This document shows positions 52,765 through 62,278 of a stretch of 64,000 bases of DNA, piece after piece. A program made the position numbers and the translations under genes. This stretch comes from Pontibacillus marinus BH030004 = DSM 16465 (lineage in GTDB: Bacteria > Bacillota > Bacilli > Bacillales > BH030062): NCBI RefSeq assembly GCF_000425225.1, contig NZ_AULJ01000018.1:62001-126000 (forward strand), given 5' to 3'. The first letter of the stretch is position 1, and every line of letters starts with the position of its first letter. Under the pieces are notes generated by a model. The model saw only the letters and a list, made by a program, of their open reading frames with translations, did no database searches and was not told where the DNA came from.

Positions 52765-54717
52765 CTACCTTCCCACTCGGCCCATGCCGTTAATAATTTT
52801 ATCGAGCATTTCATCAACTGTTGTCATACTACGTGCAGCTGCATTATACGCATGCTGGAACTTAATCATATTCGACATTTCTTCATCCAAGGAAACCCCA
52901 CTTACAGATTGTCTGCGTTCCTCTACAGAAAGGCGAAGTGTACTCGAGTTATCCTCTAAACGACGATATTCTTGAGATTGTACACCCATGTCACCAATAA
53001 GAGATTCATAGAATGTACTAACGTCTGTATTTTCTCCTAAATCACTTAGAGGCGTATTTTTAACATCTGCAAGGGCTTTTGCATTCTCACCGTTACCAAT
53101 AAAGGCTCTACCTCCACTATCCGCTTCTTGAGCAGCAGCAATGTTATCCGTTGATTGGCTAATAGCATCTGAGAGCTGCATTGTATTGGCTGCACCAATT
53201 CCTTTATAACTTCCTTCTCCTAATGAAAAGAAGTTTGGCGTTTGGTTAGTAGTAGTTTTTCCTTCTAAGTTATTTAAGTTATATCCTTGTCTATGAACTG
53301 CATTAAATTGTTCAGTGAAAGCAGACGCCATCTTATCTAGGTTTTGAAGCATATTCGTATAAAGACCACCAGTTTGGTTAGCTCCCTGAGTTTCACCTTG
53401 AATACCTAAAGTTTCACTTGCTGAGCCTGAAACAGATAAATTAGCCTCTTTCCCAGAGTGTTCACTCATCAACACTAACTTTTTCGGAGTGACTTCCGGA
53501 GCATCCGGACCATTAGGAATGATCTCTGCCTTAACTCCTGTTGTCTCTGTTTCATTGTTAATAGCTTCTTTTAAATCCTGAAGAGACATGCCATCTGTAA
53601 TGGTTATAGTTGATGCTTCTCCCGCTTCATATGGAGGGTCACCGTCATCAACTTTTTTAGTACCTTTTAACGTTAATGTCGTATCAGCTTTAACGTCCGA
53701 ATCTGTAATGTTGTCAGCATTAGCAAAACCTTTAGACACAGAAAAAGCTTCAACTTGAGGTTCTGATCCCATGTACCCCATGGCGTTCACTAACCCTTTT
53801 AACTTCCCTTGGGACTTAAACTGATCAAAACTATACCCTTGTCCACCAACTTGGATTTGATCAACTAGGTTCTGCCCCATAGAGCTATTAAACGTTACAT
53901 TCACTTTATTAACGTTTTCTCCGTTCAGGAGTGACACAGGCGGTTGCAATGGCTTCCCTGTCTCATCAGCTAGTTGAATATTCGCCTGACCTTGAGCAAT
54001 TGATTTTGCATTGGCGCTATTACTACTTTTTGAGTAGGAAACATCAATATTCATCATGCCTGAAAGCTCATCAATTAAACGATCTCGTTCATCATATAAA
54101 TCGTTCGGTAAGTATCCGTGAGGCTCAACCTCACCAATTTGTTTATTTAAGTTTTGAATTTGCGTTAATTTTGAGTTTATGTCTTTTACTGTTACATTGA
54201 TTTCGCTTTTAAGGTCTTTTTGAATCGTGCGTAGTGAGTTAGATAAATAATTAAATGTTTCAGCTACAGCCATACCACGTTGTCGCACAACAGAACGAGC
54301 ACCAGAGTCCTGTGGGTTATCAGCCAGGTCCTGCAAAGAGTTCCAAAAACGGTCCATCGTTTTCGAAAGTCCTTGTTCGGAAGGCTCGTTCATGACCTCT
54401 TCCATTTTGTTAATGGCGTTCGTTAACGATTCATAATACCCTTGTTTACTATTTTCGCCTCGAAATTGCACGTCAAGAAATTCCTCGCGTACGCGTTCGA
54501 TGGATCCTGCTTGTACACCTGAACCCACTTGACCTGGAATTTCGGGACGGTTTCGTGATGCAGGCGGAAAAGGCGCTGTTTGTTCAAAGTTAACGCGCTG
54601 ACGTGAATACCCTTCAGTATTCGCATTGGAAATGTTATGTCCTGTTGTATAAAGGGCTGATTGTTGTGTGAACAATGCCCGCTTCGCTACCTCTAAACCA
54701 TGGAATGTTGATGGCAT
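52765..54717 (-). CDS. flgK: Hook-filament junction protein FlgK (HAP1)
   Basis: 650 residues, longer than the 507 of B. subtilis; the extra length is in the middle (about residues 320-450, VKADTTLTLKGTKKVDDG, with a hook-IN-like region ITDGMSLQDLKEAINNETETTG). N-terminal flagellar rod motif ALFTQQSALYTTGHNISNANTEGYSRQRV and C-terminal domain SVSGVSLDEEMSNMIKFQHAYNAAARSMTTVDEMLD. Follows flgN by about 18 bp. Confidence 0.96.
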   Translation of the reverse strand: MPSTFHGLEVAKRALFTQQSALYTTGHNISNANTEGYSRQRVNFEQTAPFPPASRNRPEIPGQVGSGVQAGSIERVREEFLDVQFRGENSKQGYYESLTNAINKMEEVMNEPSEQGLSKTMDRFWNSLQDLADNPQDSGARSVVRQRGMAVAETFNYLSNSLRTIQKDLKSEINVTVKDINSKLTQIQNLNKQIGEVEPHGYLPNDLYDERDRLIDELSGMMNIDVSYSKSSNSANAKSIAQGQANIQLADETGKPLQPPVSLLNGENVNKVNVTFNSSMGQNLVDQIQVGGQGYSFDQFKSQGKLKGLVNAMGYMGSEPQVEAFSVSKGFANADNITDSDVKADTTLTLKGTKKVDDGDPPYEAGEASTITITDGMSLQDLKEAINNETETTGVKAEIIPNGPDAPEVTPKKLVLMSEHSGKEANLSVSGSASETLGIQGETQGANQTGGLYTNMLQNLDKMASAFTEQFNAVHRQGYNLNNLEGKTTTNQTPNFFSLGEGSYKGIGAANTMQLSDAISQSTDNIAAAQEADSGGRAFIGNGENAKALADVKNTPLSDLGENTDVSTFYESLIGDMGVQSQEYRRLEDNSSTLRLSVEERRQSVSGVSLDEEMSNMIKFQHAYNAAARSMTTVDEMLDKIINGMGRVGR

Positions 54718-54735
54718 GGTGGAATTCCCCTCTCG

Positions 54736-55233
54736 TTAAGCTTTGGAATCAAAAACAGATCGCCTGTTACCGCTATCACTCTGCTTTGCATTCGGTCGCC
54801 CATAATTCAAATTCTTCATAGACGGTTGTATCATATCTAATGACATATCAATAAATTGTAAGGATTGCTGTGTAAGCTCTTGGTTCAGCTTCTCTTGCTG
54901 CTTTAAGTCAGCAAGAATCATAACTAATCGTTCAAATTGTTCCTGTAAAGCTTGTCCTTCTTGCTCATTATTGATGTTTTCAAGCATGGCTGTAATGGTT
55001 CGCTCATCTCCATTTACACCTTGGGATGCAAACCAATCCGAAACAAGCTGCTCACGCTTCGTTTCTAACTGGCCGATTGCTTGAACATGCTTGCGCTCTT
55101 TTACAATGATCGCCTGAAGCTCCTCAGTATTCCCCTTCTTAAGAGCTTCTGTTTTTTCTTGAGATAATGTCAATAAGCTTTGATGCAAGGAACAAAGCTT
55201 ATCCATTATTTCTGTAATAGGTTGAGTGGACAT
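54736..55233 (-). CDS. flgN: FlgN-type flagellar export chaperone (YvyG)
   Basis: Chaperone for FlgK and FlgL, 165 residues. Helical N-terminal FlgN domain: SLHQSLLTLSQEKTEALKKGNTEELQAIIVKERKHVQAIGQLE, with a Ser/Asn-rich tail (YGRPNAKQSDSGNRR). AAAGGAGGG precedes the ATG. Between flgM and flgK as in B. subtilis. Confidence 0.9.
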   Translation of the reverse strand: MSTQPITEIMDKLCSLHQSLLTLSQEKTEALKKGNTEELQAIIVKERKHVQAIGQLETKREQLVSDWFASQGVNGDERTITAMLENINNEQEGQALQEQFERLVMILADLKQQEKLNQELTQQSLQFIDMSLDMIQPSMKNLNYGRPNAKQSDSGNRRSVFDSKA

Positions 55234-55248
55234 GGATCATGCCCTCCT

Positions 55249-55512
55249 TTAGCGGTTCGTCCAGAAGTCTATCATTTTCTCAGCTGTCTTATTGGCATCA
55301 ACTTGGTATTCTCCAGCATCAACCTTGTTTTTAATTTGCTCAATATGCTCTTTTCGTGCTGCTTGAGCCTTGTTCATCTCCTGCATTTGTTTTGCCTTGC
55401 TAGAGATTTCTACTTTATCTTTAAGTGAATTTGTATTTTGATTCTCTTGTTGCTTTTGAATTTGCTTTTTGTAAGGGTTGAAATTCGTTTGGTTTGGACC
55501 ATGAATTTTCAT
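55249..55512 (-). CDS. flgM: Anti-sigma-D factor FlgM
   Basis: 87 residues from ATG 55512, with GAGGTG 6 nt upstream; a GTG three codons earlier would place this site inside the gene. Basic, disordered N-terminus (MKIHGPNQTNFNPYKKQIQKQ) and C-terminal sigma-binding helices (DKVEISSKAKQMQEMNKAQAARKEHIEQIKNKVDAGEYQVDANKTAEKMIDFW). Sequesters sigma-D until the hook is complete. First flagellar gene of the operon; its target promoters at 48333 and 50479 are in this window. Confidence 0.95.
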   Translation of the reverse strand: MKIHGPNQTNFNPYKKQIQKQQENQNTNSLKDKVEISSKAKQMQEMNKAQAARKEHIEQIKNKVDAGEYQVDANKTAEKMIDFWTNR

Positions 55513-55584
55513 TTCACTCACCTCTTTCCCTTTTTAAACGCCGCAACTACATCTACCCGTAATATCGGCAGGGAATAGAAATGT

Positions 55585-56007
55585 TTAAGACTTTCCTTTA
55601 AAATTCCCTACTGAATAATAGGTGTGATTTCTGTCACGGCTATTTTTTTGTTGAACTTCTTCTATATTCTTTTCTCTTTCAAGGTCGTTTTGAATGCCTG
55701 AAGCACAGCTACTACAAATCTTTCCTTCCTGAATAGGTGCTCCACACTTTTCACAATCATATGTCAGGTTTGGAAAGTCTCCTGCACGAAGTCGCTTTTC
55801 TTTTACAAACTTCAGGACAAGATCCTTCTCAACTCCTGTTGCTTCCACAACTTCATCAATAGATGATGTACGGTTTTTCTTTTTACTTATGAATTTATAA
55901 ACCAAATCATAAGCTTCTTCTTCTTTTTTATAACATGCGTCACAAATACTCTTCACACTTTTCACGAATAAAGCGTTACAACGCGGGCAATTGGCTAACT
56001 CTCCCAC
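55585..56007 (-). CDS. yvyF: YvyF-like zinc-binding flagellar-operon protein
   Basis: 140 residues from GTG 56007, chosen because AAGGAGG lies 8 nt upstream and the product then starts (M)GELANCPRC like B. subtilis YvyF (139 residues); the upstream ATG lacks a ribosome site. Two zinc-knuckle pairs: CPRCNALF...CDACY and CEKCGAPI...CSSCA, flanking a winged-helix-like region (TSSIDEVVEATGVEKDLVLKFVKEKRL). Regulatory protein of the flgM operon by family (TIGR03826); molecular target unknown. Confidence 0.9.
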   Translation of the reverse strand: MGELANCPRCNALFVKSVKSICDACYKKEEEAYDLVYKFISKKKNRTSSIDEVVEATGVEKDLVLKFVKEKRLRAGDFPNLTYDCEKCGAPIQEGKICSSCASGIQNDLEREKNIEEVQQKNSRDRNHTYYSVGNFKGKS

Positions 56008-56086
56008 TCTAGTCTCCTCCTTAATCATCTTTATCTATTATATCGTCAAAAGAGTTGAATTAAAAAGGGGACTATAAGAATTAAGG

Positions 56087-56764
56087 TTATCCTCGAATAA
56101 GTGTAAAAGCATGAACCTCTTGTGCACCGCTTAATTTAAGTACCTCGGCAGCATGATGTAGTGTGCGGCCTGTAGTGTAAATATCATCAATTAATACGAT
56201 GGTGCTACGCTGAGGTTTCTGAATTTGAAAAGGATTGGTGGAAGTCATCCTCTCTTTTCGAGACTTTTTGGATTGCTTCTCAGTGTGGATACGTTTAATT
56301 GCATTTTCTGATGGATAGTTAACAAAACTAGCAATAGCTTCAGCCTGATTGAAGCCTCTTTCTTGCAACCTTTCTTCGCTCAAAGGAATCGGCACGACAA
56401 CTAGATTGTTCAAATGGCTAAATGCTTCATCAAAACGTTGTTGTACATCTTCCCGAAAAAGTTCCGCTAAAACATAATCTCCTCGATATTTCCATTTCGA
56501 AATGACTTCTTGCATGAAAGAATTGTACTCAAAAACTGAAATGTTGCATTCCAAGGAGGGGTTCTGAGCAATCCAACGCTCACAGTCATAACAAGTTTTC
56601 CCCTTACCTTCCATAGGACGATTACACCGAATACAAACGGGTCCCACAATAAAAGAAAACTTTTCCTTACACTCTTCGCATAGAACTTTTATTTTGTGAG
56701 GTGTCAAAAAGGTTAACCATGTAACTTCAGGAAGAATTTTCTGATCACACCATAAACAATGCAT
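56087..56764 (-). CDS. comFC: ComFC competence phosphoribosyltransferase-like protein
   Basis: 225 residues from ATG 56764, with GGGAG upstream; comFA stops 1 nt before. N-terminal zinc finger (MHCLWCDQ...CEECKEKF...CIRCNRPM...CYDC) and C-terminal PRTase domain with the PRPP-binding motif STIVLIDDIYTTGRTL near 190-205 and QERGFNQAEAIA. Needed for DNA uptake in competence; it interacts with ComFA and DprA in relatives. Confidence 0.94.
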   Translation of the reverse strand: MHCLWCDQKILPEVTWLTFLTPHKIKVLCEECKEKFSFIVGPVCIRCNRPMEGKGKTCYDCERWIAQNPSLECNISVFEYNSFMQEVISKWKYRGDYVLAELFREDVQQRFDEAFSHLNNLVVVPIPLSEERLQERGFNQAEAIASFVNYPSENAIKRIHTEKQSKKSRKERMTSTNPFQIQKPQRSTIVLIDDIYTTGRTLHHAAEVLKLSGAQEVHAFTLIRG

Positions 56765-56765
56765 G

Positions 56766-58199
56766 TTATCGCTCTCCCTTCCTTGACCGATCATTCATGT
56801 TCAGAATCGAGTATCTCGCTTCGACCATCGCTTCCGATTTCCCATCATGAAAAAATACCACATCACCATTAGGATCACTGGCACTCCGACCAGCCCTACC
56901 TACAATTTGGACTAAAGCCGCTTCATCAAAATTTCGATGACCTGCGTGGAATACAGCTACATCAATGGAAGGGAATGTTACACCTCGCTCTAATATGGAT
57001 GTAGAAATTAGAATAGAAATCTCATGCTCACGAAATTGCTGAACTTTCTCATCACGATTCTCATCTTCACTGTGTACATATACACCATTTGGTATGAGAT
57101 CTGCCAATTGTTCAGCTAAAGCGATGGTAGGGGCAAAAACGAGTACACGCCTCGTTCCAGCTTCTTTTTCATGTAACCAGCTTTTAAATTTTCGAGGTAA
57201 TGTATTTTTATCAAGAGAGGACTTCCAACCAAAACATGAAACAAATTGTGGAACAGGTAGGGGATGTCCATGAAATCGTTGAGGAACAAATACAGTCTGT
57301 AGCTTTTTCAATTTAGAAAGGATTTTAAAGCGAATACGAGGAGTAGCAGTTAAGTAGATAGTGGCTGATTCTTTCTTTTTTGCACGTCTTGAAGCCCACA
57401 AAAGGGAAGAATCAGCGTAAAAAGGAAACGCATCAACTTCATCAATAATTAACACGTCAAAAGCTTGAGCATACCTAAGCAATTGGTGAGTGGTGGATAA
57501 AACTAATTGTGCTCCTTCATCAACATGTTGACTTCCTCCATACAGGGCCACCATGTCTACGTAGGGCAACACCTCCTGAAAACGAGGAAATAACTCCTTT
57601 ACTACATCAGCCCTTGGAGTAGCAATACATACTCTCTTCCCTTCCGCCAATGCGTGAGAGAGACCCTCAAACAACATTTCCGTCTTCCCAGCGCCACAAA
57701 CAGCCCACACTAGGAGATCATTCTTGGAATCTATCGCACTCTTTATTTCTTCAGAAGCTCGTTTTTGATAAAAGGTGAGTTCCCCATCCCACTTCAAAAC
57801 ATGATCATTTATCCATTTAGGCTCAGAACCTGTCCAAACAAGGAAATGAGAACTAGTCGAAACCCTTCCCATCTCAATACAATTACGACAATACACACAC
57901 TCTTCTCCACAATCACAAGGCAAGCCAGCAAACCATCTTCTTTTCTTGTTTCCACACCGTCGACACAGGTACCCCCAAACATAGTCTTCTATTACAGGAA
58001 CTCGCTGTAATAAACCTTGTGACAAAAGCATTTCTTTCTCTTCCTTATTCATTTCAACTTCTTTTTCTAGTAAGAGTTTACCGCTTAGGGAGGGATACAC
58101 ATTTGGTGAATGACTTTTAGCAGTAGAGGTAGAGGGGATCCAATCAAACGATGAGTTAAAGTAAGAATAAAGCGAGGAAATAACCTGAGCAAACTTCAA
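56766..58199 (-). CDS. comFA: ComFA DNA-uptake helicase
   Basis: DEAD-box-like ATPase that drives single-stranded DNA into the cell. 477 residues from TTG 58199 (AAGGAG 10 nt upstream); a GTG at 58208 is closer than usual to that site. Zinc module CRRCGNKKR...CDCGEECVYCRNC near 80-110, Walker A AVCGAGKTEM near 165-173, motif II LIIDEVDAF, motif III LTATPR, motif VI QIVGRAGRSA. The N-terminal 60 residues are variable. Precedes comFC; the comFB gene of B. subtilis is missing between them. No ComK box was seen upstream. Confidence 0.94.
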   Translation of the reverse strand: MKFAQVISSLYSYFNSSFDWIPSTSTAKSHSPNVYPSLSGKLLLEKEVEMNKEEKEMLLSQGLLQRVPVIEDYVWGYLCRRCGNKKRRWFAGLPCDCGEECVYCRNCIEMGRVSTSSHFLVWTGSEPKWINDHVLKWDGELTFYQKRASEEIKSAIDSKNDLLVWAVCGAGKTEMLFEGLSHALAEGKRVCIATPRADVVKELFPRFQEVLPYVDMVALYGGSQHVDEGAQLVLSTTHQLLRYAQAFDVLIIDEVDAFPFYADSSLLWASRRAKKKESATIYLTATPRIRFKILSKLKKLQTVFVPQRFHGHPLPVPQFVSCFGWKSSLDKNTLPRKFKSWLHEKEAGTRRVLVFAPTIALAEQLADLIPNGVYVHSEDENRDEKVQQFREHEISILISTSILERGVTFPSIDVAVFHAGHRNFDEAALVQIVGRAGRSASDPNGDVVFFHDGKSEAMVEARYSILNMNDRSRKGER

Positions 58200-58224
58200 T
58201 AAGTTCACACTCCTTATAAAGGTA

Positions 58225-58255
58225 TAAAAACGCCATGCCTTTACCTCGCATGACG
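58225..58255 (-). terminator. Terminator after degV
   Basis: ACGTCATGC / GCATGGCGT stem with five T on the minus strand, so comFA likely has its own promoter. Confidence 0.7.
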
Positions 58256-58267
58256 TCTCTTAAAAGT

Positions 58268-59110
58268 TTATTTCTTATACCAACCAATTCCGATAGCACC
58301 TTCGCCTAAGTGTGTGCCAATAACAGGACCGAAGTAACTTAACACAAATTCAACGTGAGGGTATTGCTCCTGAAGCTCTTCTAAAATTTCCTGTCCTTCA
58401 GCTTCACGATTCGCATGAATAATCGTAGCTTTCATGGGTTCTCCTGTTGAAGCAACTTCTTCAAACAATCCTTTCACACGCTTTAAGGCTTTCTTACGTG
58501 TACGGATCTTTTCAAATGGAACGATCTTCGTATCCACAAAATGAAGAACAGGCTTCACTTGCAATAGGCTTCCTACTATAGCCTGAGCTCCACTCAAACG
58601 CCCTCCACGGTGAAGGTTTGTTAAATCATCCACCATAAAGTACGCCTGTAAGGACTGCTTAATCTCTTCTAATCGAGCCAGGATCTGATCAGGTGTAGCT
58701 CCGTTATTGGCCATTTCAGCCGCTTCAATCACATAAAATCCTTGAGCCATACAGCTAATCTCTGAATCAAATGTGTGGACTTCAAGACCTTCAGCCATCT
58801 CTCCAGCTGTTGTTGCAGTTTGATAGGTTCCACTAATACCACTTGATAAATGAATACAGACAACTGCATCATACTGTAAGCTTAGCTTTTCAAATAACTC
58901 TTGTAACATTCCTATAGAAGGCTGTGATGTTTTGGGGAGCTCGTCTGAATCACGCAACATCTCAAAAAAGTCTCCGGTTGTAATGTCGACTTCCTCTTTA
59001 TAACTTTCATTTCCAAATAGCACGCTAAGTGGGATCATATGAATGTGATGTTGATCTCGTACATTTTGGGGTATGTAAGCTGTACTATCTGTAACGATTG
59101 CTGTTTTCAT
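58268..59110 (-). CDS. DegV family fatty-acid-binding protein
   Basis: 280 residues of the DegV/FakB fold: N-terminal TDSTAYIP binding Ser-Thr motif near 7-14, HLSSGISGTYQTA near 90, RGGRLSGAQAIVGSLLQVKP near 165-185, and HANREAEGQEI. DegV proteins bind fatty acids; FakB members present them to FakA kinase. Whether this paralogue works with FakA is not shown. A hairpin AAATTGGT/ACCAATTT (59141-59162) lies in the leader. Same place as B. subtilis yviA between comFA and degU. Confidence 0.9.
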   Translation of the reverse strand: MKTAIVTDSTAYIPQNVRDQHHIHMIPLSVLFGNESYKEEVDITTGDFFEMLRDSDELPKTSQPSIGMLQELFEKLSLQYDAVVCIHLSSGISGTYQTATTAGEMAEGLEVHTFDSEISCMAQGFYVIEAAEMANNGATPDQILARLEEIKQSLQAYFMVDDLTNLHRGGRLSGAQAIVGSLLQVKPVLHFVDTKIVPFEKIRTRKKALKRVKGLFEEVASTGEPMKATIIHANREAEGQEILEELQEQYPHVEFVLSYFGPVIGTHLGEGAIGIGWYKK

Positions 59111-59292
59111 AGATACCGTACTCCTTGGTTTTGTAATGGGAAATTGGTTTTCATACCAATTTGCTTTTATATCATGTTATGACGATAGTTTATGAAAAAT
59201 TATGTAAATGTACCTTTATTGTACATGAAGATAATCACAAATGCACCAACCGATTCTACGATATTCACTTGTCTCCAACACCCCAAAACATA

Positions 59293-59331
59293 AAAAAGAC
59301 CCTAGAAACTTTCTCATTTCTAGAGTCTTTT
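59293..59331 (-). terminator. Terminator after degU
   Basis: AAAGACTCTAGAAA / TTTCTAGGGTCTTTTTT type stem on the minus strand. Confidence 0.85.
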
Positions 59332-59337
59332 ATCTTA

Positions 59338-60027
59338 TTAATTTACAAAAACTTCAACCCAACCGTTTTTAATCGCTGTTACAACAGCTTGTGTCCGGTC
59401 GTTTACGTTCATTTTTTGCAAAATGTTACTTACGTGGTTTTTAACTGTCTTTTCACTAATGAACAGGGCTTCTGCTACGCCGCGGTTACTCTTCCCATCA
59501 GCTAGAAGTTGTAAAACTTCACACTCACGGCGAGTTAGAAGGTGTAATGGTTTACGATACTCAATCGTGTTCTCAGCTTGAGCACCACCTGTACCCTCAT
59601 CAGCTAAGCGGCGATATTCCTTCACCAAGTTATGCGTAACTTTAGGGTGCAAGTAAGATCCGCCTTCACTTACGACTTTAATCGCATCAATTAAGGCATC
59701 AGAATCCATCTCTTTTAAAAGATACCCTTGCGCACCTGTTTTAAGTGCGTGAGTTACATAGTTTTCATCATCGTGGATTGATAGAATGATAACCTTAAGA
59801 TCTGGATATTGACCGATAAGCTCAGCTGTAGCTTGCACGCCATTTACTTGTGGCATGTTGATATCCATTAATACAACATCAGGGCTGTGTTCCTCAACTA
59901 GTTTTGTAGCTGAATCCCCATCGTCACCCTCTGCTACAACTTTAAAACTTGGTTCGAACTCTAGTATTCTTTTTACTCCTTCACGGAATAATTTATGATC
60001 ATCAATTAATACAATGCTGGTGGTCAT
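59338..60027 (-). CDS. degU: Response regulator DegU
   Basis: 229 residues from ATG 60027 (GGGAGGC 6 nt upstream), equal to B. subtilis DegU; the longer reading lacks a ribosome site. Receiver domain with phosphoacceptor Asp55 in VVLMDINMP, conserved Thr/Ser and Lys in ILSIHDDE and LLKEMD. C-terminal LuxR helix-turn-helix [40 protein letters not shown]. Controls exoenzymes, competence and motility with DegS. About 200 bp separate it from degS; extra promoters there are possible. Confidence 0.97.
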   Translation of the reverse strand: MTTSIVLIDDHKLFREGVKRILEFEPSFKVVAEGDDGDSATKLVEEHSPDVVLMDINMPQVNGVQATAELIGQYPDLKVIILSIHDDENYVTHALKTGAQGYLLKEMDSDALIDAIKVVSEGGSYLHPKVTHNLVKEYRRLADEGTGGAQAENTIEYRKPLHLLTRRECEVLQLLADGKSNRGVAEALFISEKTVKNHVSNILQKMNVNDRTQAVVTAIKNGWVEVFVN

Positions 60028-60229
60028 GGTTAAGCCTCCCATATCCAATGAATTCCATTGTTCATTATTGTTTATTTCCCTTTTGGTGCTAGGTTTCAAA
60101 CCCTCATAAGTCTTTAAACCCGCCCAAATAGTCGCTTGTGTATGTTTGTTGATCCCCTTATCTCATCTGATATACCCATTATAATATAAATAGGTACAAG
60201 AATATAGAAGAATACAACATTTCCAATAT

Positions 60230-61369
60230 CTACTGATTCAATGGGACCTGGATCATGATAACAGTACCTTCTCCAATACTTGAATCAATAGTGATCTCTC
60301 CATCAAGCATTTCAATTCGTTCTTTCATCCCAACAATTCCAAAGGATTTTTCCTTTTTCTCATTGGTATCAAAACCTTTTCCATCATCTTTTACTACAAT
60401 GTTTACATTATTACGTTTTAATTCAAATTTCACTTGAATCGTTTTAGCCTCAGCATGTTTCAAAGCGTTTTGAACCGCTTCTTGAACTAAACGAAACAAA
60501 GCAACTTCGTATTTGGAGTCTAGACGCTTCTCCTCTCCATGTGAGGAGAAATCAATCTGGAGACTATTATACTCTTCTACTGTTGCTAAGTATTTTTTCA
60601 ATGTTGGAACGAGTCCTAAGTCATCCAATGCCATTGGTCGTAGGTCATAAATGATGCGACGAACTTCATACAGGGCTGAGCGGACCATTTTCCGGACATC
60701 CTTAATTTCTTTTAACGCCTCATCTACACCTCTCTCACGGAAGGTTCGATCCACTAACTCAGAGCGTAGCATGACGTTGGCAAGCATTTGAGCAGGTCCG
60801 TCATGAATTTCCCTAGACAAACGTCTACGTTCTTCTTCTTGAGCCTCAATGATTTGCAGTCCGAATGCCTGCTTTTCTCGAGCATCCTCAAGTGCTTCAG
60901 ATACTTGTTTGAAGTCATCATTTAAGTAATTGAGAACAACAGATATTTTGCCGCCTAAGGCATCTGCTTTATCTACTGTTTCAGAAAGACGTCTAATGCG
61001 TTGTTCCAGGTCATCTCGTTTCTCTCGCAGCTGCTTTTCCTTTTCTCGTTTTACAGAAAGCTGCATTTGAAGTTGGTGAGTTTGCTCATATACCTCACGT
61101 ATTTCAGCTTCGGAATACTTATCAAAATGTTTACTCACCTCGGAAAGACGCATACGGGAAAAGCGAACCTGGCGCTCAAGTTTATCGCCCTCATCAATCA
61201 TTTCAATAACTTGTTTTTTCGTATCATTTAACTCTGAATTTAGCTGTTCAAACTCTGTCCGAGATTGCTCGCCTATTTGGAAGATTTCATCCTTACTGTT
61301 TGTCACTACATCGACCATCTCTTGAATAATCGAATCAAGTGCTTTTTCACCAATTTTAGACTCAGACAT
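60230..61369 (-). CDS. degS: Sensor histidine kinase DegS
   Basis: 379 residues, cytoplasmic, no membrane segment. Sensor region is a coiled coil (residues 20-170). HisKA_3 motif EERRRLSREIHDGPAQML has His189, the B. subtilis phosphorylation site. HATPase N-box near 300 (LVQEAVQNALKHA), G1 VKDDGKGFD and G2 FGIVGMKERI. The ATG has GGAGGAG upstream. Partner of DegU encoded downstream. Confidence 0.97.
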   Translation of the reverse strand: MSESKIGEKALDSIIQEMVDVVTNSKDEIFQIGEQSRTEFEQLNSELNDTKKQVIEMIDEGDKLERQVRFSRMRLSEVSKHFDKYSEAEIREVYEQTHQLQMQLSVKREKEKQLREKRDDLEQRIRRLSETVDKADALGGKISVVLNYLNDDFKQVSEALEDAREKQAFGLQIIEAQEEERRRLSREIHDGPAQMLANVMLRSELVDRTFRERGVDEALKEIKDVRKMVRSALYEVRRIIYDLRPMALDDLGLVPTLKKYLATVEEYNSLQIDFSSHGEEKRLDSKYEVALFRLVQEAVQNALKHAEAKTIQVKFELKRNNVNIVVKDDGKGFDTNEKKEKSFGIVGMKERIEMLDGEITIDSSIGEGTVIMIQVPLNQ

Positions 61370-61621
61370 AAAACGTCTCCTCCATCTATGTTCACATACT
61401 CATTCGTTTGACCCATGATAATTTTTGGGGGTTATTCGGAAAAAACTATTGATTAACAAAAAAATTTCGGAAGTTGTGTGTTTTAGGATAGGTCTACAAG
61501 CTTATGCCTATCCAATTCCCTTGTATTTATATCCCATTTAAAGCCTACCTACTCTTAAAGAATTCGTTTGCTGATTCATCCCCGTAACATTATAATGAAG
61601 TTTTAGGAGGTAGAATGCAAG

Positions 61622-62275
61622 ATGTTAAATAGCTATCTAACCGTTAAAGGAGAAGGATCGGAACAGATTACGATTCAGAAATCTCGATTTATTGGATATG
61701 TAAAACGAACAGAAACTGAAGAAGAAGCAAAAGAATTTATTCAAGAAATTAAAAAAAAGCATAATGATGCCACCCATAATTGTTCAGCCTATCTAATAGG
61801 GGAAAATGACCAAATTCAAAAAGCTCATGATGATGGTGAACCTAGCGGCACAGCAGGAGTACCTATGCTTGAAGTATTAAAGAAAAAAGGTCTAAAAGAT
61901 ACTGCAGTGGTCGTTACCCGCTATTTTGGAGGGATCAAACTAGGCGCCGGAGGCCTTATTCGTGCATATGGGAGTGCAACCTCTGAAGCCTTAATTACAA
62001 CAGGTATAGTAAAGCGTCAGCTCATGAGATCCATGATTGTAAAAGCCGACTATAACCTGTTGGGGAAAGTTGAAAACCAACTTCGTTCAAGCTCTTACAT
62101 ATTAAATGGGATTGAATACCTTGAACATGTGGAAATAGATATATATGTGGAAGAGGGAGAAGAAGAGGAATTCAAGACATGGATGGTTGATCTAACGCAT
62201 GATCAGGTTGAAATCAATCAAGGTGAGGTTTCCTATATGGAGATCGATGTACCGCCTGACCACAAAGGAGAATAA
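61622..62275 (+). CDS. yvyE: YigZ/IMPACT family protein YvyE
   Basis: 217 residues. N-terminal UPF0029/Impact domain: KSRFIGYVKRTETEEEAKEFI, HNDATHNCSAYLIG, DDGEPSGTAGVPMLEVL and VVVTRYFGGIKLGAGGLIRAYG, the complete signature. C-terminal DUF1949 domain. AGGAGG lies 11 nt upstream of the ATG. Precise role is unknown; YigZ/IMPACT proteins are linked to translation or peptide handling. Starts the plus-strand pair with tagU, 3 bp apart, divergent from degS. Confidence 0.93.
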   Translation: MLNSYLTVKGEGSEQITIQKSRFIGYVKRTETEEEAKEFIQEIKKKHNDATHNCSAYLIGENDQIQKAHDDGEPSGTAGVPMLEVLKKKGLKDTAVVVTRYFGGIKLGAGGLIRAYGSATSEALITTGIVKRQLMRSMIVKADYNLLGKVENQLRSSSYILNGIEYLEHVEIDIYVEEGEEEEFKTWMVDLTHDQVEINQGEVSYMEIDVPPDHKGE

Positions 62276-62278
62276 CGC